Assembly: GCA_030604325.1 (NCBI GenBank)
Contig: JAUVWC010000010.1
Location: 1-10,676, forward strand
DNA: 10,676 nucleotides
Source of the DNA: Candidatus Zixiibacteriota bacterium
GTDB taxonomy: Bacteria > Blakebacterota > Blakebacteria > Blakebacterales > Blakebacteraceae
Direction of reading: 5' to 3'
In this document: positions 1 through 6,759 of the stretch, piece after piece
How positions within the stretch are numbered: position 1 is the stretch's first letter
Layout of the letters: each line of letters begins with the position of its first letter
The notes under the pieces: model-generated
What the model was told of the DNA's origin: nothing
Database searches by the model: none
The model's input: the letters and a program-made list of their open reading frames with translations, nothing else
Program-made: the position numbers and the translations under genes

Positions 1-711
1 CAGCGGACGGCGCGAGCCGGTATCGAGCCGGATGGTGTAGAGGCCGTTGCCGTTCCTGTCGGCGGCGTCCACGGTGTAGGCCAGTATCGCCCCGGGTTTG
101 TTGAAGCTGTACTGCCCCACGCTGCCGATGAGCTCTTCGTACCCTTCACCCAGGTTGCGGAGGATCATGTCGGTCCCGTCGTGTTCGGCATCCTGATTGA
201 CCTTGGTCTTTTTGGCCACGAAATGGCTCGAACCCTTGGGAAAACCGGTCGAGGAGGTGTTCTCCCAGCTCCACTTCTCGCCTGTCTCCAGGTTCATAAG
301 TTCGGCCTTGGCCGCCTCGGACCTTCTCTCTTCCCTTGGTGGTCTCACTTGCCTCTCTGGTCCCCCTTGTCTCCCTGGTCTTCCACCCTCATCGGTTGGG
401 GCGACGATGAGGTAGGCTACCCATCTGGAGTCATCGGAGAACTGCGGTCGGCTACCCCGTGGGATCTCATACTCCGTGTCCGTTTCTAGGCTCTTCACGT
501 ACAGCGTGTCATCGGCCTGAAAGGTGCTGTATGCGAAGGTGATCCATTTTCCGTCATCGGAGATCGCTGTCGAAGTGATGGACCGCCACCGGGCATAGTC
601 GTCCATCGTCAGCGCTTTCTTTTCACCCTGTTCCTGGGCCGAGAGGCTTGCGGCTGAGATCAGGACGGCTATGAGGACTACGATCGGAGTCAGTCTGTTA
701 AGGCGTCTCAT
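1..711 (-). CDS. Secreted S9-family peptidase, N-terminal part (runs off window)
   Basis: The frame stays open from the ATG at 711 down to base 1, giving the first 237 residues of a longer protein. A signal peptide is visible: basic start (MRRLNR), hydrophobic core at about residues 9-22, and an SLSAQ cleavage region near 22-26. The rest aligns closely with the start of the complete S9 peptidase encoded just upstream, sharing blocks such as RWRSITSTAISDDG, FSDDS.WVAY, AELMNLETGEK and EHDGTD. This is the N-terminal beta-propeller part of prolyl oligopeptidase/DPP-IV-like enzymes; the catalytic domain lies beyond the window. The start is supported by a GAGGTG Shine-Dalgarno at 716-721, four bases from the ATG. 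Only 52 bp separate it from the stop of the upstream paralogue, with no obvious terminator, so the two are probably co-transcribed. Residues 107-134 form a Gly/Arg/Pro/Glu-rich insert. The role as an exported peptidase is inferred from the paralogue. Confidence 0.88.
   Translation of the reverse strand, partial: MRRLNRLTPIVVLIAVLISAASLSAQEQGEKKALTMDDYARWRSITSTAISDDGKWITFAYSTFQADDTLYVKSLETDTEYEIPRGSRPQFSDDSRWVAYLIVAPTDEGGRPGRQGGPERQVRPPREERRSEAAKAELMNLETGEKWSWENTSSTGFPKGSSHFVAKKTKVNQDAEHDGTDMILRNLGEGYEELIGSVGQYSFNKPGAILAYTVDAADRNGNGLYTIRLDTGSRRPL
310..393 (-). repeat. Low-complexity Gly/Arg/Pro/Glu-rich insert in partial S9 peptidase
   Basis: Residues about 107-134 of the partial S9 peptidase are dominated by G, R, P, E and Q (GGRPGRQGGPERQVRPPREE). 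The DNA is an irregular purine-rich tract on the coding strand. The paralogue has a shorter, unrelated stretch here (FEEAEKLREDNKPVPN), so this is a length-variable loop between propeller strands, not a conserved functional segment. Confidence 0.55.
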
Positions 712-763
712 CTTTCACCTCTTCTTCCCGGTTCCTCAGATTCGTTCCTAAATGGGATTCGGC

Positions 764-3637
764 TCATTTCTCCTTCTCGGGCTTATCAATGAACCGTATG
801 CCGCTGATCATCCATTCGGGCGCTGGTTCTCCTTTGAGATGGTGGTCGAGAAACTGGCGGGCGCGCCGCTGGAAATCGATCTGATTCTCGTACTTGCGCA
901 GGCCGTGCCCCGCGCCGGGGTAGGAGAGGAGTATGACCTCCTTGCCGTTGAAGCGGAGGGCATTGTAGAACTCGATCCCCTGCAGCCACTCCACCGAGCC
1001 GTCAGCAGTTCCGTGGAGTATCAACAGCGGTGTATTGCAGTCTCTGGCGTTGTGAAGTGCCGACTGCTGGATATAGAGATCGAGATCGTCAAACGGATTG
1101 GTCCCGAAACGGCCCTGGCCGTAGATGTCATAGCGGTGCTGGCTTGTGCCCGAGCTCTTCCACAGCTGGTTGAAATCGCTCACCAGGTTGGTCGCTCCGG
1201 CGCCATAGACGATCGCCCTGAACATGTCGGAGTGGGTCGCGATATAGGCCGATCCCTGCCCGCTGAAGCTGTGGCCGTGTACGGTGATCCGGTCGGGGTC
1301 GGCGTACCCCATCTCGATGACCTTGGTGACCGCAGCCTCCACACATTCCAGCATGTCGCTGTGTGAGGTACGCGTACGGAAGTGCACATCGGGCTGCATT
1401 ACCAGGTAACCGTTGCTCAGGTAGCCGCCGAAGTTGGGCGAACCGGCATACCGCGGAGTGGGGTAGCGGTGGAGGTTCTGCGAGTTCTTCTCGTAGAAGT
1501 TCACCAACATGGGAAGCCGCTGCCCCTCCCGGTAGTCTTCGGGAATGCCCAGCCAGCCCTGCAGCTGCACACCGTCGTTGTTCGTGTAGTCGAACAAAAT
1601 GCTGTGGCCCCACTTGTATTCAGCCTGCTGGGGATTGGCGTTGGTGATCTTCACCGGATTGGAGAACCGGCCGTCGCTGACGTAGTAGTTGGGAAAGTCC
1701 TGGAAAGTCTGAATGGTGTACATATAGCGGTTGGCATTCTTTGCCTTCTGCGGACTGCCGAAGTTCTTGTCTTCATAGACCAGTTCGGTGAGCCTGCGCC
1801 GCCTGAGCTGGAAGAAGCCCGCCTTCTTCGTCCACTGCCCGAATGCTGTGAGCAGCATCGGCTCGGAGAGGTCGATGAAGCGCTCCTCCGGGTCGGTCCT
1901 TATATAGCGGAAGCGGATCTCGCCCTCGGCGCCCCTGCCGCCGGTTAGGTTGGTGGCCTCACTTCCGTCCAGCGGCTGCAGCCACAGGTCGTAGCGGTGG
2001 GTCAGGATGACCGCCTCTCCCCCCTCGACCCAGCCGGTGATGCCATAGGGAGGCTTGGTGCCGGGGTGGTCGTACTGCTCGTTGACGAAGCTTACCGACG
2101 CACTCTGTGTCAGGTTTACTTTCTCGCCGGTTTCGATCACGTAGTCCCAGACGTGGCCGTCCTGCCAGTAGAGGAAATGCTTGCTGTCAGGTGAAATTGT
2201 GGAGGCTCCCCCACCGCGGCCTCCGCGCATGGCCCCTATGTGACCAGTGAGGAAGAGGGTCCGCTCTCCTGTCTCAATATTCACCCGGTAGTAGTCGGCC
2301 TGACTTTCCTTCCAGTCGGAGATGTAGGCACGGTTGTTCTGGCCGACTGCCCACTGGCCGTCACGGGTGATCGAAATGGTCCGCATCTCGTCGTCGGTCA
2401 GCTGAAGGAAACTCTTCGTGGTGAGGTTGAATACCGAGCGGTGGGTCCTGTTCCGATCCCGATTGGCACGGATCATCTGTACCGACTGTATCTGCTCATC
2501 CTGCCAGTGCCAGATATCGACGTCGGCCACCGGCTCCTCCTTCTCCTTTTCCTTCTCCTCCTCCGCCTCCGCCTCTACCTCTACTTCCTCTTCCTCACCC
2601 CTCCCTCTTCTGCCCCTCCTCGGCTTGTCCGACTCCTCTTTCTGTTCCTTGATGCCGAAAAAGACCCTGGTAGCATCTTTATTCCAGGAGAGGGTGCCTT
2701 TCTCGCTTACAACCATTCCTTCAGAGAAAGTGGGAGCTTCTGCTGGATCGAACTCATGCCGTGTGAATTCCCCGTCCGCGAGGTCGGTAAAGGCAAGAAG
2801 GACATTCTCCTTCTCCTCAAACCCTTCCTTCTCTTTACCCTTCAATACCGCCAGCGCGGTTCCTTCCTCGTCCCAGGTCATCTGCGCGTAGTCGGCTTTA
2901 CCGTTATCGAGCGGCCGGCGCCGACCGGTCTCCAGGTAGATGATGTAGAGCCCGTTGCCGTCCTTGTCCGCCGTATCGACGGTATAGGCCATAATGGTAC
3001 CCGGTTTGTTGAAGCTGTAGGTCGCTACACTTCCAAGCAGTTCTTCATACCCTTCTCTCAGGTTGCGCAGTATCAGGTCGGTGCCGTCATGCTCTGCCTG
3101 GCGATCCGTCTTGGCTTTCTTTACGGCAAAATGACTGGAGCCCTTGGGGAAGCCGAACGCGGAGCGCGCACCACGTCCAGCCGCGGCTCCCCGCCGTGCA
3201 GCGGCGGCGCCAGCGGAAGCTGCGTTCTCCCAGGTTACTTTCTCGCCAGTCTCCAGGTTCATCAGTTCGGCCTTATTAGGAACCGGTTTATTATCCTCCC
3301 GCAGCTTTTCAGCTTCCTCGAACGGTAGGGTGACCATGTAGGCAACCCATTTCGAGTCGTCGGAGAACCGCGCGCCCGACCCGCACGGGATCAGATACTC
3401 TTTTTGTGTTCTCAGATTCCTGACATAGAGTGAGTCGTCAGCCTCCCGTTTACGGTAGGCGAACGAAATCCAGTTGCCGTCATCGGAGATCGCCGTCGAG
3501 GTGATCGATCTCCACCGTCCATATTCATCAATCGGCAGCGCTTTCTTTTCACCAGGATCCTGCGCCAGCAGGCTCGTAGCTGAAATCAGTACGACTATCA
3601 GAATTACAAACGGAACGAATCGTTGGGGCCGCTTCAT
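764..3637 (-). CDS. Secreted S9-family (prolyl oligopeptidase/DPP-IV-like) serine peptidase
   Basis: This 957-residue protein is a probable exported serine peptidase acting on peptides. I start it at the ATG at 3637, preceded by AGGAGG five bases away, and not at an upstream in-frame ATG at 3823. From 3637 the protein opens with a clean signal peptide: MKRPQR, a hydrophobic core at about 8-24, and SLLAQ. Residues about 40-680 carry propeller-like WD/S9 repeats (for example AISDDGNWISFAY, ISPDSKHFLYW). The C-terminal alpha/beta-hydrolase domain spans about 685-935. The likely triad is Ser790 (HGHSFSG), Asp879 (HGTADGSVEW) and His911 (GAGHG). The usual GxSxGG elbow reads G-H-S-F-S-G here, so the glycine two after the nucleophile is Ser792. 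There are low-complexity inserts at residues 139-161 and 339-370. The length suits large S9 peptidases. The downstream paralogue begins 52 bp after the stop. Substrate and exact subfamily are unknown. Confidence 0.93.
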   Translation of the reverse strand: MKRPQRFVPFVILIVVLISATSLLAQDPGEKKALPIDEYGRWRSITSTAISDDGNWISFAYRKREADDSLYVRNLRTQKEYLIPCGSGARFSDDSKWVAYMVTLPFEEAEKLREDNKPVPNKAELMNLETGEKVTWENAASAGAAAARRGAAAGRGARSAFGFPKGSSHFAVKKAKTDRQAEHDGTDLILRNLREGYEELLGSVATYSFNKPGTIMAYTVDTADKDGNGLYIIYLETGRRRPLDNGKADYAQMTWDEEGTALAVLKGKEKEGFEEKENVLLAFTDLADGEFTRHEFDPAEAPTFSEGMVVSEKGTLSWNKDATRVFFGIKEQKEESDKPRRGRRGRGEEEEVEVEAEAEEEKEKEKEEPVADVDIWHWQDEQIQSVQMIRANRDRNRTHRSVFNLTTKSFLQLTDDEMRTISITRDGQWAVGQNNRAYISDWKESQADYYRVNIETGERTLFLTGHIGAMRGGRGGGASTISPDSKHFLYWQDGHVWDYVIETGEKVNLTQSASVSFVNEQYDHPGTKPPYGITGWVEGGEAVILTHRYDLWLQPLDGSEATNLTGGRGAEGEIRFRYIRTDPEERFIDLSEPMLLTAFGQWTKKAGFFQLRRRRLTELVYEDKNFGSPQKAKNANRYMYTIQTFQDFPNYYVSDGRFSNPVKITNANPQQAEYKWGHSILFDYTNNDGVQLQGWLGIPEDYREGQRLPMLVNFYEKNSQNLHRYPTPRYAGSPNFGGYLSNGYLVMQPDVHFRTRTSHSDMLECVEAAVTKVIEMGYADPDRITVHGHSFSGQGSAYIATHSDMFRAIVYGAGATNLVSDFNQLWKSSGTSQHRYDIYGQGRFGTNPFDDLDLYIQQSALHNARDCNTPLLILHGTADGSVEWLQGIEFYNALRFNGKEVILLSYPGAGHGLRKYENQIDFQRRARQFLDHHLKGEPAPEWMISGIRFIDKPEKEK
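2528..2623 (-). repeat. Charge-block insert (Arg/Gly then Glu/Lys) in S9 peptidase; polypurine tract
   Basis: Residues about 339-370 of the large S9 peptidase read as a basic patch (PRRGRRGRG) followed at once by a long acidic run (EEEEVEVEAEAEEEKEKEKE). On the coding strand the DNA is almost pure purine, built from GAG/GAA/GAGGCG-type units, so it probably expands and contracts by slippage. It sits between propeller repeats, so it should form an exposed flexible loop. Confidence 0.7.
3155..3223 (-). repeat. Ala/Arg/Gly-rich low-complexity insert in S9 peptidase
   Basis: Residues about 139-161 of the large S9 peptidase are an Ala/Gly/Arg-rich stretch (SAGAAAARRGAAAGRGARSA) built from GCN and CGN codons. 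The paralogue goes directly from ENTSSTG to FPKGSS at the same place, so about 20 residues have been inserted here, or lost there, since the duplication. Confidence 0.65.
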
Positions 3638-3642
3638 CGTTT

Positions 3643-3648
3643 CCTCCT
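3643..3648 (-). promoter_or_regulatory. Shine-Dalgarno AGGAGG fixing the S9 peptidase start
   Basis: On the minus strand AGGAGG is followed by five bases (AAACG) and the ATG at 3637. This perfect ribosome-binding site, with the signal peptide that begins at that ATG, decides against the 62-residue N-terminal extension to 3823. Confidence 0.85.
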
Positions 3649-3749
3649 GCACACCCTTCTCGGGATGCGTACCAAGTGGGTTAAGGATTCCTGTCGCTGT
3701 CCGTGATCGATGACTGACTCGTAGGTACAGCAACGAGCTTTCGCTGATT

Positions 3750-3779
3750 ATTTTACTCGAGGTCCGTGGACTCTGCCAG
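3750..3779 (-). promoter_or_regulatory. Possible sigma70-like promoter for the S9 peptidase pair
   Basis: Reading the minus strand, CTGGCA (3779-3774) is followed after 18 bases by TAAAAT (3755-3750), which matches TATAAT at 5 of 6 positions. It would give an untranslated leader of roughly 105 bases before the ATG at 3637. The -35 box matches TTGACA at only 4 of 6 positions and the spacer is one base long, so this is tentative. Promoter consensus in this lineage is unknown. Confidence 0.25.
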
Positions 3780-3828
3780 TGGGTAATGGGTTGCGCCGTG
3801 GACGGACGACGAATACGCTGCAAAGCGG

Positions 3829-3841
3829 CAGGTTGAACCTG
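3829..3841. promoter_or_regulatory. 13-bp palindrome CAGGTT-G-AACCTG, possible operator
   Basis: A perfect inverted repeat with 6-bp arms and a 1-bp centre lies 28 bp upstream of the GTG of the glycosyltransferase gene, in the divergent region shared with the S9 peptidase. The position would suit a repressor site or a leader hairpin. A palindrome this short can occur by chance, and no regulator gene is adjacent. Confidence 0.2.
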
Positions 3842-3869
3842 TAAACGGAAAAGGGGAAGCGAGCCGCCT

Positions 3870-4970
3870 GTGGAATCAGCCCCGACAAGAACAGTGTTCT
3901 ATGCTGTCCTGAATATGGGACTGGGCCACGCCACCCGGAGTCTGCCGCTGATCAGGGAGTTTCTCCGCCGCCGGTGGGATGTTTTCGTCGGCAGTTCGGG
4001 GCGGTCGCTGATTTTTCTCAGGCAGGAAGTGCCGGAAGCCAGATTCGTAGAGTTGCCCGACTACGGCATCGAATACTCTGACCGGGGTGTTGGACTCGCC
4101 AGACTTATGACACGGGTGCCGGAGCTGCTGAGAATCATCGCCCGGGAAAGACGCATTGTCGAAGAACTCCTGCTCGAAGATGAAATTGATCTGGTGGTCA
4201 GCGACCACCGCTACGGCTGCTACTGCGATACCGTCCCCTCCTTTTTCATCTCCCACCAGCTGCAGCTGATCGCACCCCCTCTTCTGAGGCCCGTTGAGTT
4301 TGTTGGACGAGGATTCCACCGCTGGTTTCATCGCCGTTACCGGCATGTGATAGTTCCCGACACGGCCAACGGCCGGGAGGGTCTCATCTCGGGCAGGCTC
4401 TCCCGTGTCAGAACCGATGAAGGGCGATATCATTTCCCGGGAATTCTTTCCAGCATCTCACGCCGGGCGGATGTAGAGGAGGACATTGACCTGCTGGTTT
4501 CCATCTCGGGACCGGAACCGCAGCGCAGTGCGCTGGAGGAAATCGTTCGTCGGCAGATCGCAGATGTGCCGGGCAGAAGAGTGGTGGCCCTGGGACTGCC
4601 CGAATCAACACAGGTCGAGAATCCTGAATCCGATCTCGAGATTTACCACCACCTGGATCGCGGCCGGATGGAGGAGCTGTTCAATCGCAGCCGGCTCATC
4701 GCCGCCCGCTCCGGCTACAGCACCCTGATGGAGCTGGCCGAGACAGGGAAGAAAGCCCTGTTCATTCCCACGCCGGGGCAGACCGAACAGCTATACCTGG
4801 CGCGTCGGTTTCAGAGGATGGGATGGTTCCATGCCGTCAGGCAGCAGGAGTTGGATCTGGCCAGAGATGCCGAGATCGCCGACCGCTATCCCGGTTTCCC
4901 GAGGCGTCTGGCGACGGCGGAGACGATCGAGCGTCTTTTTCCTCTGCTGACCGGAGTCCTCCCCGCCTAG
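3870..4970 (+). CDS. MurG/COG1819-like glycosyltransferase (GT-B fold)
   Basis: This 366-residue protein has the two-domain layout of GT-B glycosyltransferases related to MurG and the UGT/GT28 group. The N-terminal domain starts with a beta strand and a glycine loop, MGLGHATRS at residues 16-24, typical of this family. SDHRYG at 111-116 and an ISHQLQL segment at 127-133 follow. The second domain begins near 205 with DLLVSISGPE. It carries the nucleotide-sugar-binding signature: ARSGYSTLMELAETGKKALF at 279-298, then PTPGQTEQ at 300-307. No signal peptide or membrane helix is visible, so it probably works at the cytoplasmic face of the membrane. The start is GTG, with an AAGGGGAAG Shine-Dalgarno about 10 bases upstream and an in-frame stop at 3834. 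Donor and acceptor cannot be read from the sequence. It stands alone, divergent from the peptidases and convergent with the C69 gene, with no other envelope-sugar genes beside it. Confidence 0.8.
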   Translation: MESAPTRTVFYAVLNMGLGHATRSLPLIREFLRRRWDVFVGSSGRSLIFLRQEVPEARFVELPDYGIEYSDRGVGLARLMTRVPELLRIIARERRIVEELLLEDEIDLVVSDHRYGCYCDTVPSFFISHQLQLIAPPLLRPVEFVGRGFHRWFHRRYRHVIVPDTANGREGLISGRLSRVRTDEGRYHFPGILSSISRRADVEEDIDLLVSISGPEPQRSALEEIVRRQIADVPGRRVVALGLPESTQVENPESDLEIYHHLDRGRMEELFNRSRLIAARSGYSTLMELAETGKKALFIPTPGQTEQLYLARRFQRMGWFHAVRQQELDLARDAEIADRYPGFPRRLATAETIERLFPLLTGVLPA

Positions 4971-5017
4971 CCGGCCGCCACCATCGGGCCGCCCCTACCG
5001 AATACCTGTTAGGATCC
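4971..5017. other. 47-bp gap between convergent genes, no clear terminator
   Basis: The glycosyltransferase and C69 genes end facing each other. The only structure seen is a weak stem, CGGCC (4972-4976) with GGCCG (4987-4991) and a 10-base loop, plus the palindrome AGGATCCT at 5011-5018. Neither is followed by a T-run on either strand, so an intrinsic terminator is not supported. Confidence 0.35.
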
Positions 5018-6745
5018 TTAAAATCCCTGCTTGTTGTTGGTGTATTTGGTAATAAGCAGGTTGCGCAGCTCGCGGTACATCTTCACGATTTCCTCCATGC
5101 TCGACCTGGTATAGTCGGTGAGGAACCGTTTCGCCTGCTCCGGGTCCCTTCTGAACAGCTCCAGTGCCTGCTGGTCGATAGTTGACTGTTCCTCGAAGAA
5201 GCGGACCTCCAGCGGGTCGCGCGCGCTGCGCAGGTCCTTGATCGCCTCCTGCCACTTCAGGTGGAGCAGGTTGTCCACGAAATCGATCGCCCACCGGGTG
5301 GATTCCTCGCTGAAGTTGTCCGGGTCCCACGTTTTGTACAGTGGGGAGATCTCCTGGACGCCGGCATATATCGGCGCGTAGGTGCTGACGTGCTGGTTGT
5401 CGAGATAGAACCAGTAGACTCCTCCGATGGGGGCGGGAAGCCAGCTCCTGAGCTGGGCCACCATACCGTATCCGCCGCGGGAGACCTGCCGGCGCCAGGT
5501 GATGTCCAGCAGCTCCCTCATATCTTTGGTGGGGAAGGGGGTGGTGAGCGGGCTCTTCTTCATGCCGCCCCTGCCATCGGGTACGAGCCAGTCCACATCG
5601 GCCGTCATGTCGTAGATCGTCCCCTCGAACACCGAGCGCTGGAAAGCTATTACATCCTGCACCGACATCTTCTTCTCCGGCTTGACGGAGAAGGGATAGA
5701 TCGAGAGCGGCTCGATGTACTGGTGGTAGGCGTCGTATCCTCTGTAAGTCGACAGCAATCTCTTGTCGGGCCACTCCTTCAGGTTGGGTGCTACCGTGGT
5801 GAAGAAGAGCCAGAACCGGTTCACCGCCCATTCCCGGGGCAGGGGGGAGTAGGCCTCCTGCCAGATGAAGGGCCTGCCGCCGGCGGGATCGTACCAGCCG
5901 TGATCGATGGCCACCTGCATGTAGTTATCGGAGGCCATGAAGTTGTCGGCATCTTCGAGGTCGATCTCCTTGATGATGCTCCAGTTGGGGACGATGGCCA
6001 CGTGGTCGTCCGGAACCCGCTGGGCGGCCCATATCGCACCCAGCTGCCCGCTGCCCGGCTGCCAGTCCATGCCCACACTGAAGACCTCCAGCACCCACGC
6101 CTCGTGGGGATCGGCGATGCACAGGGCCTCCGACTCGGGACCGCACGAGGGGAGGAAGCCGTATTCCTCCACCAGGGAGGTTATCAGTTCGATGGCCTCC
6201 CTCGCCGTCCTGCACCGCTGCAGGGCGAACAGTTGCGCCTGTTCGATGGTCATGATCTGCCTGCCGCTGCTGCGGTCGACCTTCAATTCGTCTTTCTGGC
6301 TCAGTGTGCTCTCCCCGATAGCCAGCTGGTGCTCGTTCATCTGAGGGTAGCCGGTGTGAAAGTAGGCGTAGGTCTTCTCCACCTGGGGGATGTACCCGAG
6401 CACCTCTCCGTAATGGTCGAGGGGAGTGCGCACGTCCTGGAGCCCGTAGTAGACCGGCGCCATTGATCCCTTTTCGTAGGTGCGGGCGGGAATCACATGG
6501 ACACGGCATTCATCGCAGCAGCCGGTGTGGGAGGTGATCACCGACCCATCCACCGAGGCGTCCTTGCCGACGACGATGTCGGTGCATGAATCATGGGCGG
6601 TCTCGTAAGAGGAGTCGGAGGCGGTCTCAGAGACGGTCTGCTGCGTCGATGCGGTGATCGTTGACAAGGAGAGGAGGGTGGCAAATACCGCTCCTGCATA
6701 CAGCGGGGCTTTTTTACCCGATGTTATTCTGCTCGTTGTTTTCAT
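5018..6745 (-). CDS. Exported C69-family dipeptidase (Ntn-hydrolase, PepD-like)
   Basis: This 575-residue protein matches peptidase family C69, Ntn-type cysteine hydrolases that cleave dipeptides. The diagnostic segment is CTDIVVGKDASVDGSVITSH at residues 54-73, where Cys54 should become the N-terminal nucleophile after autoprocessing. Other family features are MNEHQLAIGEST at 136-147, CGPESEALCIADPHEAWVLE near 201-220 and GAIWAAQRVPDDHVAIVPN at 236-254. A signal peptide is likely: basic MKTTSRITSGKK, then a hydrophobic stretch at about 13-31. It is followed by a roughly 20-residue polar Ser/Thr-rich segment before Cys54, so the enzyme is probably periplasmic with a short propeptide. Length is usual for the family. 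Unusual is a GCCDEC cysteine cluster at 75-80. The gene starts 7 bp after the ammonia-lyase stop, indicating one operon with translational coupling. Dipeptide preference is unknown. Confidence 0.9.
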   Translation of the reverse strand: MKTTSRITSGKKAPLYAGAVFATLLSLSTITASTQQTVSETASDSSYETAHDSCTDIVVGKDASVDGSVITSHTGCCDECRVHVIPARTYEKGSMAPVYYGLQDVRTPLDHYGEVLGYIPQVEKTYAYFHTGYPQMNEHQLAIGESTLSQKDELKVDRSSGRQIMTIEQAQLFALQRCRTAREAIELITSLVEEYGFLPSCGPESEALCIADPHEAWVLEVFSVGMDWQPGSGQLGAIWAAQRVPDDHVAIVPNWSIIKEIDLEDADNFMASDNYMQVAIDHGWYDPAGGRPFIWQEAYSPLPREWAVNRFWLFFTTVAPNLKEWPDKRLLSTYRGYDAYHQYIEPLSIYPFSVKPEKKMSVQDVIAFQRSVFEGTIYDMTADVDWLVPDGRGGMKKSPLTTPFPTKDMRELLDITWRRQVSRGGYGMVAQLRSWLPAPIGGVYWFYLDNQHVSTYAPIYAGVQEISPLYKTWDPDNFSEESTRWAIDFVDNLLHLKWQEAIKDLRSARDPLEVRFFEEQSTIDQQALELFRRDPEQAKRFLTDYTRSSMEEIVKMYRELRNLLITKYTNNKQGF

Positions 6746-6750
6746 CTCTA

Positions 6751-6759
6751 CCTCACTCC
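6751..6759 (-). promoter_or_regulatory. Shine-Dalgarno of C69 gene overlapping the lyase stop codon
   Basis: On the minus strand the end of the lyase gene reads GGAGTGAGG, then TAGAG and the ATG at 6745. The Shine-Dalgarno bases span the TGA stop of the upstream gene. Ribosomes ending there would be positioned to start the dipeptidase, which supports coupled translation. Confidence 0.6.

Noticed and set aside
2528..2623. CRISPR-like or tandem-repeat array
   Set aside because: The repetition is codon-level purine richness inside a coding frame, with no unit of fixed length and no spacers.
2240..3328. 362-residue plus-strand open frame
   Set aside because: It is antisense to the S9 peptidase. 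Its Leu-rich run is just the complement of the Glu-rich tract, mimicking a membrane segment.
3638..3823. N-terminal extension of the large S9 peptidase to an ATG at 3823
   Set aside because: The extension is Arg/Ser/Thr-rich with no signal character. The ATG at 3637 has a perfect AGGAGG and opens directly into a signal peptide that matches the paralogue's start.
4995..5831. 278-residue minus-strand frame overlapping the C69 gene
   Set aside because: It is on the same strand as the dipeptidase but in another frame. The dipeptidase frame carries the family motifs; this one is Arg/Pro/Gly-rich shadow sequence.
5261..6466. 401-residue plus-strand open frame
   Set aside because: It lies antisense to the well-supported C69 dipeptidase gene, has no recognisable domain, and is the kind of long shadow frame expected opposite GC-rich coding sequence.
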